Of a stretch of DNA of 64,000 bases, positions 33,962 to 43,189 are shown in pieces. This DNA is from JAXMHN01 sp964578605 (lineage in GTDB: Bacteria; Verrucomicrobiota; Verrucomicrobiia; Limisphaerales; SIBE01), in contig CAZODO010000015.1 in assembly GCA_964578605.1 (NCBI GenBank), forward strand, positions 13,220 to 77,219, in the 5' to 3' direction. A program made the translations under genes and the position numbers. Under the pieces are notes generated by a model. That model saw only the letters and a list, made by a program, of their open reading frames with translations, ran no database searches and was not told where the DNA came from. The number at the start of each line of letters is the position of its first letter. The first letter of the stretch is position 1.

Positions 33962-34996
33962 ATGAGAATTCTGGTTACTGGCACCGAAGGCTATATCGGA
34001 TCGTTACTGGCGCCTGCCTTGGTTCAGCGCGGCGATGAAATCGTCGCCGTGGACACGGGCTTCTACAAAGCGGGTTGGCTTTTTACGCCCGCCTTACCCA
34101 CCCCCAAGACGCTGGCCAAGGACATTCGCCTTCTGGCGCCTTCCGATCTGGAAGGGTTCGATGCCGTGGTGCACCTGGCGGAACTGTCGAACGATCCGAC
34201 CGGGGCGTTGGCACCGGATATCACCTACCAGATCAATCACCAGGGATCCGTTCGACTCGCAAAGTTGGCGAAGCAGGCTGGAGTGCGACGGTTTGTCTAT
34301 ACGTCCTCTTGCAGCGTTTACGGCATTTCCAATGCGGATTACGTCACCGAGCAGTCTCCGACGAATCCGCAGACGGCGTACGCGATCTGCAAGACGTTGG
34401 TCGAACGCGACGTTCGCCAACTTGCCGACCGCGACTTTTCGCCGGTCTTCCTGCGAAACGCCACGGCGTTTGGTGCCGCTCCGCGCCAGCGATTCGACCT
34501 TGTGGTCAACAACCTTTGCGGACTGGCCTGGACGACCCGCGAGATCAAGATGACCAGCGACGGGACGCCCTGGCGGCCGTTGGTGCATGCGCTGGACATT
34601 TGCCGCGCCATCGTCTGCGCCCTGGCCGCGCCGGCGGAAGCCGTCCACAACCAGATTTTCAATGTCGGCGACACGCGTAGTAATTATCGCGTCCGCGACA
34701 TTGCCGAAGTCGTCCGGCAGACCTTCACGGGCTGCCGGGTTACCTTTGGACCGGGCGGTTGCGACAGCCGGAGCTACCGGGTGTCCTTCGAGAAAGCCGC
34801 TCAGGGGCTGCCTGGGTTCGCTTGTCAATGGGACCTCGAGAAAGGGGTTCGCCAGCTTTTCAGCTTGTTCAAGCGCATTGACCTGACCTCGGAGATGTTC
34901 ACCTACCGTGGCTTTACCCGGCTGAAACAGCTCGAGTACCTGATCCGAACGGGGCAGATTGACAGCCAGTTCTTCTGGACCCAACCGGCCGAATAG
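33962..34996 (+). CDS. NAD-dependent sugar-nucleotide SDR
   Basis: A 344-aa extended SDR. RILVTGTEGYIGSLLAPALV is the cofactor motif, YTSSCSVYGISN the active-site Ser region, and AYAICKTLVERDV the catalytic Tyr/Lys. The C-terminal end is FFWTQPAE. It is followed within 10 bases by rmlC and then by a sugar C-methyltransferase, so it probably acts in the same deoxysugar pathway, as a 4-ketoreductase or 4,6-dehydratase-like enzyme. The exact reaction cannot be read. Confidence 0.85.
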   Translation: MRILVTGTEGYIGSLLAPALVQRGDEIVAVDTGFYKAGWLFTPALPTPKTLAKDIRLLAPSDLEGFDAVVHLAELSNDPTGALAPDITYQINHQGSVRLAKLAKQAGVRRFVYTSSCSVYGISNADYVTEQSPTNPQTAYAICKTLVERDVRQLADRDFSPVFLRNATAFGAAPRQRFDLVVNNLCGLAWTTREIKMTSDGTPWRPLVHALDICRAIVCALAAPAEAVHNQIFNVGDTRSNYRVRDIAEVVRQTFTGCRVTFGPGGCDSRSYRVSFEKAAQGLPGFACQWDLEKGVRQLFSLFKRIDLTSEMFTYRGFTRLKQLEYLIRTGQIDSQFFWTQPAE

Positions 34997-35005
34997 TGGC
35001 ACCCT

Positions 35006-35534
35006 GTGCTTTTCCGTGAAACCAAGCTGGCGGGCGCGTTCATCATTGAACTCGAGAAGAAGGAAGATCACCGGGGTTTCTTCGCGCGAGCCTTTTGTGC
35101 CCGTGAATTTGTGCAACACGGATTGCGCGCGGGCATTGCCCAGGCCAACCTGTCGTTTTCTGAGAAGCGGGGCACCTTGCGGGGCCTGCATTACCAGGCG
35201 GCGCCTGCCAGCGAGACCAAGCTGATCCGTTGTGTTCGGGGCGCGGTTTGGGACGTGATCGTGGACCTGCGGCCGAATTCCCCGACTTACCTGCAACCTT
35301 TCGGAGTGGAACTCACCGCCGAGAATCGCCGGGCTATCTTTGTCCCGGATCTTTTTGCGCATGGCAACCAGGCTCTTACGGACGGCGCGGAACTCTTATA
35401 CCTGATGGGCGAATTCCACACGCCTGGTTGTGAGCGCGGGGTTCGATATGACGATCCCGCGATTGGTATCCAATGGCCGCTTCCGGTCACGACGTTAAGC
35501 GAGAGAGACGCGAAGTGGCCCTGGCTGCGCCCCG
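35006..35534 (+). CDS. rfbC: dTDP-4-dehydrorhamnose 3,5-epimerase, 3' end lost in assembly gap
   Basis: Cupin-fold epimerase of NDP-4-keto-6-deoxy sugars. At least 176 residues: KKEDHRGFFARAF, GTLRGLHYQAAPASETKLIR (catalytic His in RGLHYQ), and VPDLFAHGNQALTDGAELLY with the conserved Tyr; it ends YDDPAIGIQWPLPVTTLSER then DAKWPWLRP. The start is GTG 35006. The stop codon is missing because ten N follow at 35535. Family length is about 180 aa, so nearly all of it is present. It probably serves the SDR upstream and the methyltransferase downstream. Confidence 0.9.
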
Positions 35535-35544
35535 NNNNNNNNNN
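35535..35544. other. Assembly gap (10 N)
   Basis: Ten undetermined bases between rmlC and the C-methyltransferase. A fixed-length run of N usually marks a scaffold join of unknown true size, so sequence may be missing here, including the rmlC stop codon. Confidence 0.95.
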
Positions 35545-35569
35545 GGTAGAATCCTTAGGAAACTAGCTT

Positions 35570-36805
35570 ATGACCCATTCACTCAACTGCCGCTTCTGCG
35601 GCGCCACGCTCGCGCACCCCTGTGTGGATCTTGGCCTTTCGCCGGTGGCCAACGATTATCTCCGGCCCGATCAACTGACTCAGATGGAGCCGTTTTATCC
35701 CCTCCACGTGCTCGTCTGCGACCATTGCTGGCTGGTGCAGTTGCGCGAGTGCCAGAGCCCCGAACACATTTTTAGCGATCACTACGCCTATTTCTCTTCG
35801 TATTCGGACTCGTGGCTCCGGCACGCGGAGGAGTACGTGGAAATGACCATCGGCCGGTTCCACCTGAATGCGAACAGCCGGGTGATCGAGGTCGCCTCCA
35901 ACGACGGCTACCTGCTCCAATACTTTGTCGCGCGTGGCATCCCCGTCCTTGGCATCGACCCCGCCGCCAACGTCGCCGCGGCCGCGGAAAAGAAGGGCGT
36001 GCCCACTCGGGTGCGTTTCTTCGGGAAGGCGCTCGCGCAAGAGTTGGCCGCCGAAGGCATCCAGGCCGACCTGCTCTTGGGCAACAATGTCCTGGCGCAT
36101 GTGCCTAACCTCAACGATTTCGTGGCCGGCTTGAAGACCGCCCTCAAGCCCCATGGCGTGCTGACGATGGAGTTTCCGCATCTGCTCCGCTTGATGGATC
36201 AAAACCAGTTTGACACGATTTACCACGAGCACTTCTCCTATTTCTCGCTCACGACGGTGCAGAAGGTCTATGCGGCCCATGGTCTGGAAGTGTTTGACGT
36301 CGATGAGGTCCCCACCCATGGCGGGTCCCTGCGGGTCTATGCGTCGCATCCAGGCGCCCAGGAACGCAGCGCGCGCGTCGGTGCGCTGCTGGCCCGGGAG
36401 GAAAAGGCCGGTCTGACCCGCGTGGCCACCTATGCCGGGTTCACCCAGCGCGTGGAAGCCACGAAACGTAAACTGCTGCAATTCCTGATCGAAGCGCGGA
36501 ATGCCGGGAAATCGGTTGCGGGATACGGCGCCGCCGCCAAGGGCAACACCCTTCTCAATTACTGCGGGATCCGCACCGATTTCCTGGAGTACGTCGTGGA
36601 TCGCAGCCCTCACAAACAGGGACTCTTTCTTCCAGGAACGCGCATCCCCATTCACGCGCCGGAGAAGATTATGGAGACCAAGCCCGACTACCTGCTGATC
36701 CTGCCATGGAACCTTCGTGACGAGATCCGGGAGCAGATGAAAGCGATTCGAACCTGGGGCGGGCAGTTTGTGGTTCCCATCCCGGAAGTGCGCGTGCTCG
36801 AATAG
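35570..36805 (+). CDS. Sugar C-methyltransferase (zinc-binding N-terminus, class I SAM)
   Basis: A 411-aa enzyme of the TylCIII/NovU/EvaC-like C-methyltransferase class. The N-terminus has a zinc site (CRFCGATL with a later CDHCW), then the SAM-binding VIEVASNDGYLLQYF, and a C-terminal domain with AGKSVAGYGAAAKGNTLLNY. Such enzymes methylate C3 of NDP-4-keto-6-deoxy sugars, giving branched sugars. With rmlC and rfbF nearby, a C-methylated deoxyhexose is predicted. A short leader separates it from the N gap. Confidence 0.9.
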   Translation: MTHSLNCRFCGATLAHPCVDLGLSPVANDYLRPDQLTQMEPFYPLHVLVCDHCWLVQLRECQSPEHIFSDHYAYFSSYSDSWLRHAEEYVEMTIGRFHLNANSRVIEVASNDGYLLQYFVARGIPVLGIDPAANVAAAAEKKGVPTRVRFFGKALAQELAAEGIQADLLLGNNVLAHVPNLNDFVAGLKTALKPHGVLTMEFPHLLRLMDQNQFDTIYHEHFSYFSLTTVQKVYAAHGLEVFDVDEVPTHGGSLRVYASHPGAQERSARVGALLAREEKAGLTRVATYAGFTQRVEATKRKLLQFLIEARNAGKSVAGYGAAAKGNTLLNYCGIRTDFLEYVVDRSPHKQGLFLPGTRIPIHAPEKIMETKPDYLLILPWNLRDEIREQMKAIRTWGGQFVVPIPEVRVLE

Positions 36806-36830
36806 GGCTTCGTCATTCTCATCCCTTTCC

Positions 36831-38204
36831 ATGCCCCCCTCCACCCCTCGAGAGACTGTGGATACCGATCTTTCCGTTCGCGCCTCGTTTCCTGACGCAA
36901 AGGCTCCGGTTTACGATCCCGCGGCCGTGGGCGTTGAGATGCACCGGTTCATGGGCGAAATGTATCCGTTCTGCCGCAGCATCACGGGCGATGGGGTCCG
37001 CGAAACGCTGAACCGAGTGGCGCGGTTGATCCCTCTTTCCGTGCACGAAGTCCCGACCGGCACACCGGTCTTCGACTGGGTCGTCCCCCGAGAATGGAAC
37101 ATCCGCGATGCCTACGTGAAGAATGCGCAGGGGAAAAAGGTGCTCGATTTTCAGAAGTGCAACCTCCATGTCCTGAACTACAGCCGGCCGGTGCGGCAGA
37201 AACTGCCGCTTTCCGAACTGCGAGCCCATCTTTTCACCCTGCCGGAGCACCCCGACTGGATTCCCTACCGGACGTCGTACTACGCGGACCGGTGGGGGTT
37301 CTGCGTCAGCCAGCGGGAGTTGGATTCCTGGCCCGAAGGCGAGTACGAGGTTTGCATCGATTCGAGTCTTTCGGCGGGGGCTTTGACCTACGGGGAGTGC
37401 TGCGTGCCCGGCGAGAGCGCGGATGAAGTCTTGTTGTCCTGCCACGTTTGCCACCCGTCTCTGGCCAACGATAATCTCTCGGGCATCGCCCTGGCGACTT
37501 ACACCGCGCGAGCCGTTCAGGCGTGGCCCCGGCGCCGCTACACCTATCGCGTTCTCTTGATTCCGGCCACCATCGGCTCGATTGCGTGGCTGGCGCTGCG
37601 CGAATCCGAGGTGGCGCGGATCAAGCACGGGCTGGTTTTAAGCTGCGTTGGCGATCCCGGCCCCTGCACCTACAAGAAGAGCCGGCGGGGCCAGGCGCTC
37701 GTGGATCGAGCGGTGGCCCATGTGCTGCAGCATTCGGGGGATCCCTTCAAGGTGACGGAGTTTGTCCCCTACGGTTATGACGAACGCCAGTTCTGTTCCC
37801 CCGGGTTCAATTTGCCCGTCGGCTGCTTCATGCGCACGCCCAACGGCCAGTATCAGGAGTATCACACTTCCGCGGATAATCTCTCGTTCGTGCAGCCGAA
37901 GTTTCTGGCCGATTCCTATCAGAAACTTCTCCAGGTCCTCCACGTGCTGGAGCACGACCGTGTCTATCGGAACCTCTGTCCCAAAGGCGAACCGCAGTTG
38001 GGCAAGCGTGGCCTCTACGCCACGGTCGGTGGACAAACGGACCGGAAAGGGATTGAAATGGCGCTGCTCTGGGTGCTCAATTTGTCCGACGGAGGCGCCG
38101 GATTGCTCGATATCGCGGAGCGTTCCGGGATGAAATTCGAACAGATCAAAGCCGCCGCGGACGCGCTGGAAGAACACCAGCTTCTTGCAAGAATCGAGGG
38201 TTAA
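36831..38204 (+). CDS. DUF4910 (M28-like aminopeptidase fold) protein
   Basis: A 457-aa protein with HRFMGEMYPFCRSITGDGVR near the start, typical of the DUF4910/DUF2172 family, and SCHVCHPSLANDNLSGIALA, which holds the His and Asp positions of M28 zinc peptidases. The C-terminus (GLYATVGGQTDRKGIEMALL and a helical tail) resembles a winged-helix module. The family recurs in O-antigen and NDP-sugar clusters but its substrate is unknown. ATG 36831 is chosen; the longer ORF begins inside the methyltransferase gene. Confidence 0.83.
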   Translation: MPPSTPRETVDTDLSVRASFPDAKAPVYDPAAVGVEMHRFMGEMYPFCRSITGDGVRETLNRVARLIPLSVHEVPTGTPVFDWVVPREWNIRDAYVKNAQGKKVLDFQKCNLHVLNYSRPVRQKLPLSELRAHLFTLPEHPDWIPYRTSYYADRWGFCVSQRELDSWPEGEYEVCIDSSLSAGALTYGECCVPGESADEVLLSCHVCHPSLANDNLSGIALATYTARAVQAWPRRRYTYRVLLIPATIGSIAWLALRESEVARIKHGLVLSCVGDPGPCTYKKSRRGQALVDRAVAHVLQHSGDPFKVTEFVPYGYDERQFCSPGFNLPVGCFMRTPNGQYQEYHTSADNLSFVQPKFLADSYQKLLQVLHVLEHDRVYRNLCPKGEPQLGKRGLYATVGGQTDRKGIEMALLWVLNLSDGGAGLLDIAERSGMKFEQIKAAADALEEHQLLARIEG

Positions 38205-38212
38205 AAAGGAAA

Positions 38213-39118
38213 ATGACTAAACTCCAAAAACCGCCGTTTGCTTATATGGGGGGCGGACTCCGCCCATGGGACGAAGCGGTCCTGCATGTGGGTTGTGAAG
38301 GCGTCACTCGCGGACTCAACGTCTTCGAGGGACTCAAAGGCTATCGCCAGCCCGATGGTTCTCTGGCCATCGTCATGCTCCGGCCGCACTTCGAGCGTTT
38401 GCGACGCTCGGCACGCTTGCTCCACATCCCGTTTGAACACTCTCTGGAAACGTTCACCGACGCCGTCAGCACATTGGCTCGCGCCTTGATCCAGCCCGAG
38501 CAGGAAATGTGGTTCCGCCCCACGCTCTTCGCGATCGAAGGGCATTGGGGTGAAGGAACCGTCGCAGACCTGATCATCACGGCTTACCAGGCGGCGGAAT
38601 CGCGTCCCGAACCGATCCACATCGGCGTGAGCACCTGGCGTCGCAGCCCGGACGTTTCGCTTCCGGCGCGCATCAAGACGGGCACCAATTACCAGGTCGC
38701 CCGCCTGGCAAGAATCGAAGCCCGAAAGACCGGATGCTCGGACATGGTTCTCTTGAACGCCTCGGGGCGCGTCGCCGAATCCACCGGCTCGTGCGTTCTC
38801 ATGGTGCGGGACGGAACGGTCGTCACACCGCCCTCGTCCGAAGGGGCTCTCGAAAGCATCACCGTCACTATCGTCGAAGCTCTCGCCGCCAGCGAAGGGA
38901 TCCCATTCCAGCGGCGCCCGATCGATCGAACCGAATTGCTCGTCTCGGACGGCTTGGCTCTGTGCGGGACGCTGGCCGAGATGATCCCGATCCAATCGAT
39001 GGAAGGGCTGCCGCTTCCGATCCCTTCGCCGCTGCTTCAGGCGCTCCAGGACCGGTATTATGCGGCGGTGCGAGGGATCAAGCCGCATCCGGCGGTGGAA
39101 CTGACGCGAGTGGCCTAG
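38213..39118 (+). CDS. Class IV (branched-chain-type) PLP aminotransferase
   Basis: A 301-aa fold-type IV aminotransferase of the IlvE/D-alanine transaminase group. GCEGVTRGLNVFEGLKGYRQ and RPHFERLRRSARLL open the protein, the PLP lysine lies in RIKTGTNYQVARLARIEA, and VLLNASGRVAESTGSCVLMV is the conserved Glu region. A strong AAAAAGGA ribosome site precedes ATG 38213. In this context it may supply an amino-acid substituent for the glycan rather than branched-chain amino acids (inference). Confidence 0.85.
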   Translation: MTKLQKPPFAYMGGGLRPWDEAVLHVGCEGVTRGLNVFEGLKGYRQPDGSLAIVMLRPHFERLRRSARLLHIPFEHSLETFTDAVSTLARALIQPEQEMWFRPTLFAIEGHWGEGTVADLIITAYQAAESRPEPIHIGVSTWRRSPDVSLPARIKTGTNYQVARLARIEARKTGCSDMVLLNASGRVAESTGSCVLMVRDGTVVTPPSSEGALESITVTIVEALAASEGIPFQRRPIDRTELLVSDGLALCGTLAEMIPIQSMEGLPLPIPSPLLQALQDRYYAAVRGIKPHPAVELTRVA

Positions 39119-39194
39119 GGGCAGGGGGGGGCATCGCGCCGGCACAAGGAGAGGTCGAGGGAACCAAGCGGGTGGAATCCGCTCTTCTCGATAT

Positions 39195-39275
39195 GTTCAA
39201 GTAAGTATCTATTATGTTTTAGATATGATATCTTAGTAAAAAAATAGTTAAAACATAGTGGAACCATAGTGAATT
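39195..39275. repeat. 11-bp inverted-arm intergenic element C
   Basis: Left units GTTCAAGTAAG, TATCTATTATG and TTTTAGATATG (39195-39227); centre ATAT (39228-39231); right units CTTAGTAAAAA, AATAGTTAAAA, CATAGTGGAAC and CATAGTGAATT (39232-39275). The right-hand units share the CATAGTTAAAC consensus with element E at 56185. It is very AT-rich against GC-rich surroundings and abuts the decayed wzt copy. Confidence 0.78.
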
Positions 39276-39969
39276 ACAGGAAACAGCGCGGGAGGTCGAG
39301 AGATCCAATCCAGGCCCGTCGAAAGCTCTGGTCTTCGATGCGCTTCTTGGGCTTGAACGGCCGTCCGTCAAGGGGACCGGCCATGGCGCGGGACAGCTCG
39401 GTCAAGCGTTATAGCAGCGGAATGCATGTCCGGCTGGCGTTTTCGGTGGCGGCGCATCTCGAGCCCGAGATCTTGATCGGCGATGAAGTCCATGCCGTGG
39501 GGGACTCGGAATTCCAGAAGAAATGCGTCGGGCCAATGCAGGACGTGGCGGCAAACGAAGGCCGGACGGTTCTGTTTGTGAGCCACAATCTGGGGTCGGT
39601 CCGCGCGTTATGCACCCGGGCGGTGTTGTTGGAGAAGGGCCAGATTCAGCGCGTGGGAACCGCGGAAGAGGTGCTGGAGGCTTACGTGGGGCTCGGGCAG
39701 CTTCATTCAAAGACGAGCTTGGCGGATCGCAAGGACAGCATCAGCTCGGGCCGGGCGCGCCTGCCCCATGTCTTTTTCACCGGGCCTTCGGGGCGGCCGG
39801 TGCAGTCGGACGGCTCAGCGAGCGGGGCCTGCCGGTGCTCAATCTCGGCCCCGCTCAGCTGCGTTCGCCCTGCCAGGGGGCGTGTGAAGCCGAAGTGCCG
39901 CACTGCATCACGGCGGTAACGCCCAAGCAGGTGGAGCGGGCGGTGGCCCTGATCCGGCGCACGATCTAG
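39269..39969 (+). pseudogene. Decayed wzt-like ABC ATPase fragment
   Basis: The reading frame from 39269 carries only the C-terminal half of a Wzt ATPase domain: VKRYSSGMHVRLAFSVAAHL (signature), EPEILIGDEVHAVGD (altered Walker B, usual VVDEVLAVGD) and FVSHNLGSVRALCTRAV, then the beginning of a Wzt C-terminal domain (FFTGPSGRPVQS). Walker A is absent. After about 39790 the sensible sequence shifts to another frame (LSERGLPVLNLGPAQLRSPC and ITAVTPKQVERAVALIRR, ending at 39969), which I cannot identify. No permease partner lies beside it. It reads as a remnant of a second exporter or of a replaced gene block. Confidence 0.75.
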
Positions 39970-39999
39970 GTTTCAGCGGAACGTTCGATTTCCGATGCT

Positions 40000-41334
40000 A
40001 TGACCGATCCTTTGCTTTCGAAGCTGCCCATGGACCTCGGCGACGGGCTCGTCCTCAGGATGGGGCGTCCCGGGGACGCTGAAACGCTGATCGAGTTTAA
40101 CACCCGGGTTTTCGATGAACGGATTACGGGTTGGACCCGCGATGTGGTCGGAGGGGAGCATCCCACGGTGCAACCGGCCGACTTCACGGTTGTCGAGGAC
40201 AACCGCGGCAAGGCCATCGTTTCGTCCCTCTGCCTGATTTCCCAGACCTGGGCCTGCAGCGGGGTGCCCTTTCGCGTCGGGCGGGCTGAGCTTGTCGCCA
40301 CGAACCCTGAGTATCGGCGGCGCGGGTTGATTCGGAAACAATTCGAGGTGTTGCACGCGCTGAGCGCGGCCAAAGGGGAACTCATGCAGGTGGTCTCCGG
40401 GGTTCCGTGGTTTTACCGGCAGTTTGGATACGAGATGGGCATCAACCTCGCCGGAAACCGATGCCTCCAGTCCGATTACCTTTCCAAGCTGAGTGAACGC
40501 GGGCCGGAACCGTTCCTCTTGCGGCCGATTGATGCGTCGGATCGCGCCTTTGTTCGGGAGCTTTACGGCGAATCGATGCGCCATCAGGTCTATGCCGCTT
40601 TCCGCTCGGATCGCGAATGGGAGTATGAATTCACGGGGCGCTGCCTTTCGAACACGCGCCGCCGGGAATGGCTCATGGTTCAAACGGCGCAGGGCGAGCG
40701 GGTCGGGTTCGTTCAGTACTTGCCGTGCCTGGCCTCGCCTCAGTGGCGCATGTTTCGCATTTACCAAGTGGAACTGCGGCCGGGAATCTCCTATTTGAAC
40801 GCGGCGCCCAGTCTCCTGCGCGGCTTTTGGGAGAAAGGGAAAGCCATGGTGTCCGCGGGCGAACTGGCTTGCGCGGAGCTCGAGGGTGTCGAACTGGCCA
40901 TGGAACGGGAGCACCCGCTCTTTGACTGTCTCGCGACTCAAGATGTCCGTGTTTTGAAGCCCACGCCGTGGTACGTCCGGGTGCCCGAAATGGCGGCGTT
41001 CCTCAGACAGATCCGGCCCGCCCTGGAAAGGCGCCTGGTAGGGACCTTGGCCGAAGGGCATAGCGGCGAGTTGAAGGTCAGTTTCTATCGCGGCGGAATC
41101 CGCCTCAAATTTGAGCGAGGGCAGATCCTGGCGGTCGAGGACTGGAAACCCGATTCTGTGACCAGCGGCGACGCGCGGTTTCCGGCCGGGACGTTTCTGC
41201 ACCTGGTATGTGGCTGGCGGCGGGTGGACGAAATCGCGGAGAATTATCCGGACGCTGTCGCTTCGCAAGAGGCGGCGGTCTTGCTGGATTTGCTCTTCCC
41301 ACCTTACCGGGGAAGGCCCTGGCTGTTGTCGTAA
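40000..41334 (+). CDS. GNAT-family acetyltransferase
   Basis: A 444-aa protein with one recognisable GNAT core in its first 160 residues: LRMGRPGDAETLIEFNTRVF, then the acetyl-CoA loop VATNPEYRRRGLIRKQFEVL and VVSGVPWFYRQFGYEMG. The remaining 280 residues resemble the C-terminal halves of Eis-like acetyltransferases, including a sterol-carrier-like end. It is 1 base upstream of a nucleotidyltransferase gene, so they form one unit. The substrate is unknown. Confidence 0.8.
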   Translation: MTDPLLSKLPMDLGDGLVLRMGRPGDAETLIEFNTRVFDERITGWTRDVVGGEHPTVQPADFTVVEDNRGKAIVSSLCLISQTWACSGVPFRVGRAELVATNPEYRRRGLIRKQFEVLHALSAAKGELMQVVSGVPWFYRQFGYEMGINLAGNRCLQSDYLSKLSERGPEPFLLRPIDASDRAFVRELYGESMRHQVYAAFRSDREWEYEFTGRCLSNTRRREWLMVQTAQGERVGFVQYLPCLASPQWRMFRIYQVELRPGISYLNAAPSLLRGFWEKGKAMVSAGELACAELEGVELAMEREHPLFDCLATQDVRVLKPTPWYVRVPEMAAFLRQIRPALERRLVGTLAEGHSGELKVSFYRGGIRLKFERGQILAVEDWKPDSVTSGDARFPAGTFLHLVCGWRRVDEIAENYPDAVASQEAAVLLDLLFPPYRGRPWLLS

Positions 41335-41335
41335 T

Positions 41336-42160
41336 ATGGCCGAACCTGATGTCATTGGCTTGCTGCCGTGTGGCGGATTCGCCACGCGCATCTCACCGCT
41401 GCCCTGCAGCAAAGAGGTGCTGCCCGTGGCTCTCGAATCCGGCGCGGATGGGACGCTGCGCCCCAAGGTGGTGTCGCATTTCCTGCTGGAGCGCATGCGG
41501 CATGCCGGCATTGAGAAAGCCTTTTTGATCCTGCGCAAAGGGAAATGGGATATCCCGGAGTACTATGGCGATGGCGCCCGGCTGGGAATGGCGCTGGGCT
41601 ACCTGGTCGTTCAGGTGCCCTATGGCCCCGCCTACACGCTCGACCAGGCCTACCCCTTTGTGCGAAGCGCCCGCGTGGCTGTCGGGTTTCCCGATATCCT
41701 CTTCGAACCCCGCGACGCGTTTGCCAGGGTGCTCGCGCGGTTGAGCGGCACCGGCGCTGACATCGTCCTCGCCCTGTGCCAGGTCGAAAATGTGCGGATC
41801 TCCGACATGATTGCCACCGACCGCACCGGCCGGGTCCGGGATTTTGTGATCAAGCCGGCTGAAACGAAGCTGCGTTTTGGCTGGGTCCTTGCCGTCTGGA
41901 CGCCGGTGTTCACGGAGTTCATGCATGAGTATCTCGCGGAGCCGCGCACCTCCGCCCAAAAACCCGGGTCCGGGCTGCCTCCGGAACTGTCGGTAGGCCA
42001 CGTGATCCAGGCGGCCGTCCAGCAGGGGTTGCACGCCCAGACGGTGACCTTCCGGCGGCATGCTTACCTGGATATCGGCACTCCCCAGGGCTTCAAGAGA
42101 GCTGCGGCCGGACACTGGCCCGGGCTCCGAAACGCCGCCCTTCTGTCCCCCAGTCGGTGA
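41336..42160 (+). CDS. Nucleotidyltransferase (RmlA/GalU-like)
   Basis: A 274-aa sugar-1-phosphate nucleotidyltransferase. The nucleotide loop is DVIGLLPCGGFATRISPLPC with the Lys-containing SKEVLPV following, and VAVGFPDILFEP holds the metal-binding Asp. The loop differs from the usual AGGxGTRL (here CGGFATRI), as in a variant subgroup found in O-antigen loci. ATG 41336 is preferred over the longer ORF that begins inside the GNAT gene. The nucleotide and sugar are not determinable. Confidence 0.82.
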   Translation: MAEPDVIGLLPCGGFATRISPLPCSKEVLPVALESGADGTLRPKVVSHFLLERMRHAGIEKAFLILRKGKWDIPEYYGDGARLGMALGYLVVQVPYGPAYTLDQAYPFVRSARVAVGFPDILFEPRDAFARVLARLSGTGADIVLALCQVENVRISDMIATDRTGRVRDFVIKPAETKLRFGWVLAVWTPVFTEFMHEYLAEPRTSAQKPGSGLPPELSVGHVIQAAVQQGLHAQTVTFRRHAYLDIGTPQGFKRAAAGHWPGLRNAALLSPSR

Positions 42161-42167
42161 TCGTGAT

Positions 42168-43178
42168 ATGGCCATGAGCAAAACCGCGACGGTCGCTCTC
42201 CCGATCTACAAGCGACTGGAGTATTTGCCCCAGGTTCTCGCCCTGGTGCAGGCCCAGGACTATCCGAACCTCGAACTGATCATTTCGGATAACGGTCAGA
42301 ACGGGGCCAAGGTCCGCGACCTGGTGGAGGCGCATTACCGCCGTCCCTGCCGGTTTCGGCAGAACCCGTCCACGGTCAACGTGACCGAGCATTTCAACCA
42401 GATCCTCCAGCTCGCTTCGGGAGAGTACTACACCGTGTTGAGCGACGACGACGAGATCAGCCCGAACTACATCTCGGAGCTTGTCGGCCGGCTGGAGGCT
42501 TGTCCCCGGGCGGCTTTGGCCCACGGCCGCCAGGAATACATCGACAAGGAAGGGCGGATCCTCCGGGAAACCGTGGCCGTCCTGCCCGACCTGCTGACGG
42601 GGGAGGCGTTCCTGCGGGCGGCATGGCGAACCTTCGAGTTGAAACTCGAAATGCTGGGCACTTATGTGGGGCGCACCGAGTTGATGAAGCGGTGCGGCGG
42701 TTGGCCCGCGTTCGAAAAGGGCAATCACATTGACAATGGCCTGGTGCTGAAGCTCTGCCTCCAGGGCGACGTCGCGTTCAGTTCGAAATGTGTCTTCCGC
42801 TGGCGCATCGACGAAGCGAGCATGGGCTGGTCTGTTCCGATTCAGGGATTGTCAGTCGCGACGTGCCAGTTTCTCGATTTCCTGAAGACTGATCCGATGA
42901 TCCGGCAGTTCGCCCGGGCTGAGCCGGCCCGATGGCGGGAAATCCAGGCGTTTGTGGTCGAGATGGCCTGGTCGACCTATCTTTGCCGCTGGCGGGACCT
43001 GTATCAACGGCGGATGCCCCGCTGGCGGTGGGTGAAGGCGGCATTTGCCTTGCCTTATATCCCTCAGTATTACAAGGAGATACGCAGGATCCTGTTCCAG
43101 GAAATGCGTGGGGCAGCCGCGGGCTGGTTCAGGGCGGGGTCCGGCGCAGCACCCGGCCCGGCAAAAGGCACGAACTGA
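42168..43178 (+). CDS. Glycosyltransferase family 2
   Basis: A 336-aa GT2: TVALPIYKRLEYLPQVLALV, IISDNGQNGAKVRDLVEAHY and the metal site YYTVLSDDDEISPNY. ELKLEMLGTYVGRTELMKRC follows in the acceptor part, and the C-terminus is basic. ATG 42168 (or 42174) is chosen because the upstream ORF start lies inside the nucleotidyltransferase. It is the last gene before the large repeat element D. Confidence 0.88.
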   Translation: MAMSKTATVALPIYKRLEYLPQVLALVQAQDYPNLELIISDNGQNGAKVRDLVEAHYRRPCRFRQNPSTVNVTEHFNQILQLASGEYYTVLSDDDEISPNYISELVGRLEACPRAALAHGRQEYIDKEGRILRETVAVLPDLLTGEAFLRAAWRTFELKLEMLGTYVGRTELMKRCGGWPAFEKGNHIDNGLVLKLCLQGDVAFSSKCVFRWRIDEASMGWSVPIQGLSVATCQFLDFLKTDPMIRQFARAEPARWREIQAFVVEMAWSTYLCRWRDLYQRRMPRWRWVKAAFALPYIPQYYKEIRRILFQEMRGAAAGWFRAGSGAAPGPAKGTN

Positions 43179-43189
43179 CCCGTTCCGGT

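Noticed and set aside
39195..39275. Insertion-sequence end or miniature transposon near the decayed wzt copy
   Set aside because: No transposase, no single terminal inverted repeat pair and no target duplication were seen; the structure is an 11-bp array instead.
39973..41538. 521-aa open frame on the - strand over the GNAT gene
   Set aside because: No domain resemblance, and it crosses the boundary of two supported + strand genes.
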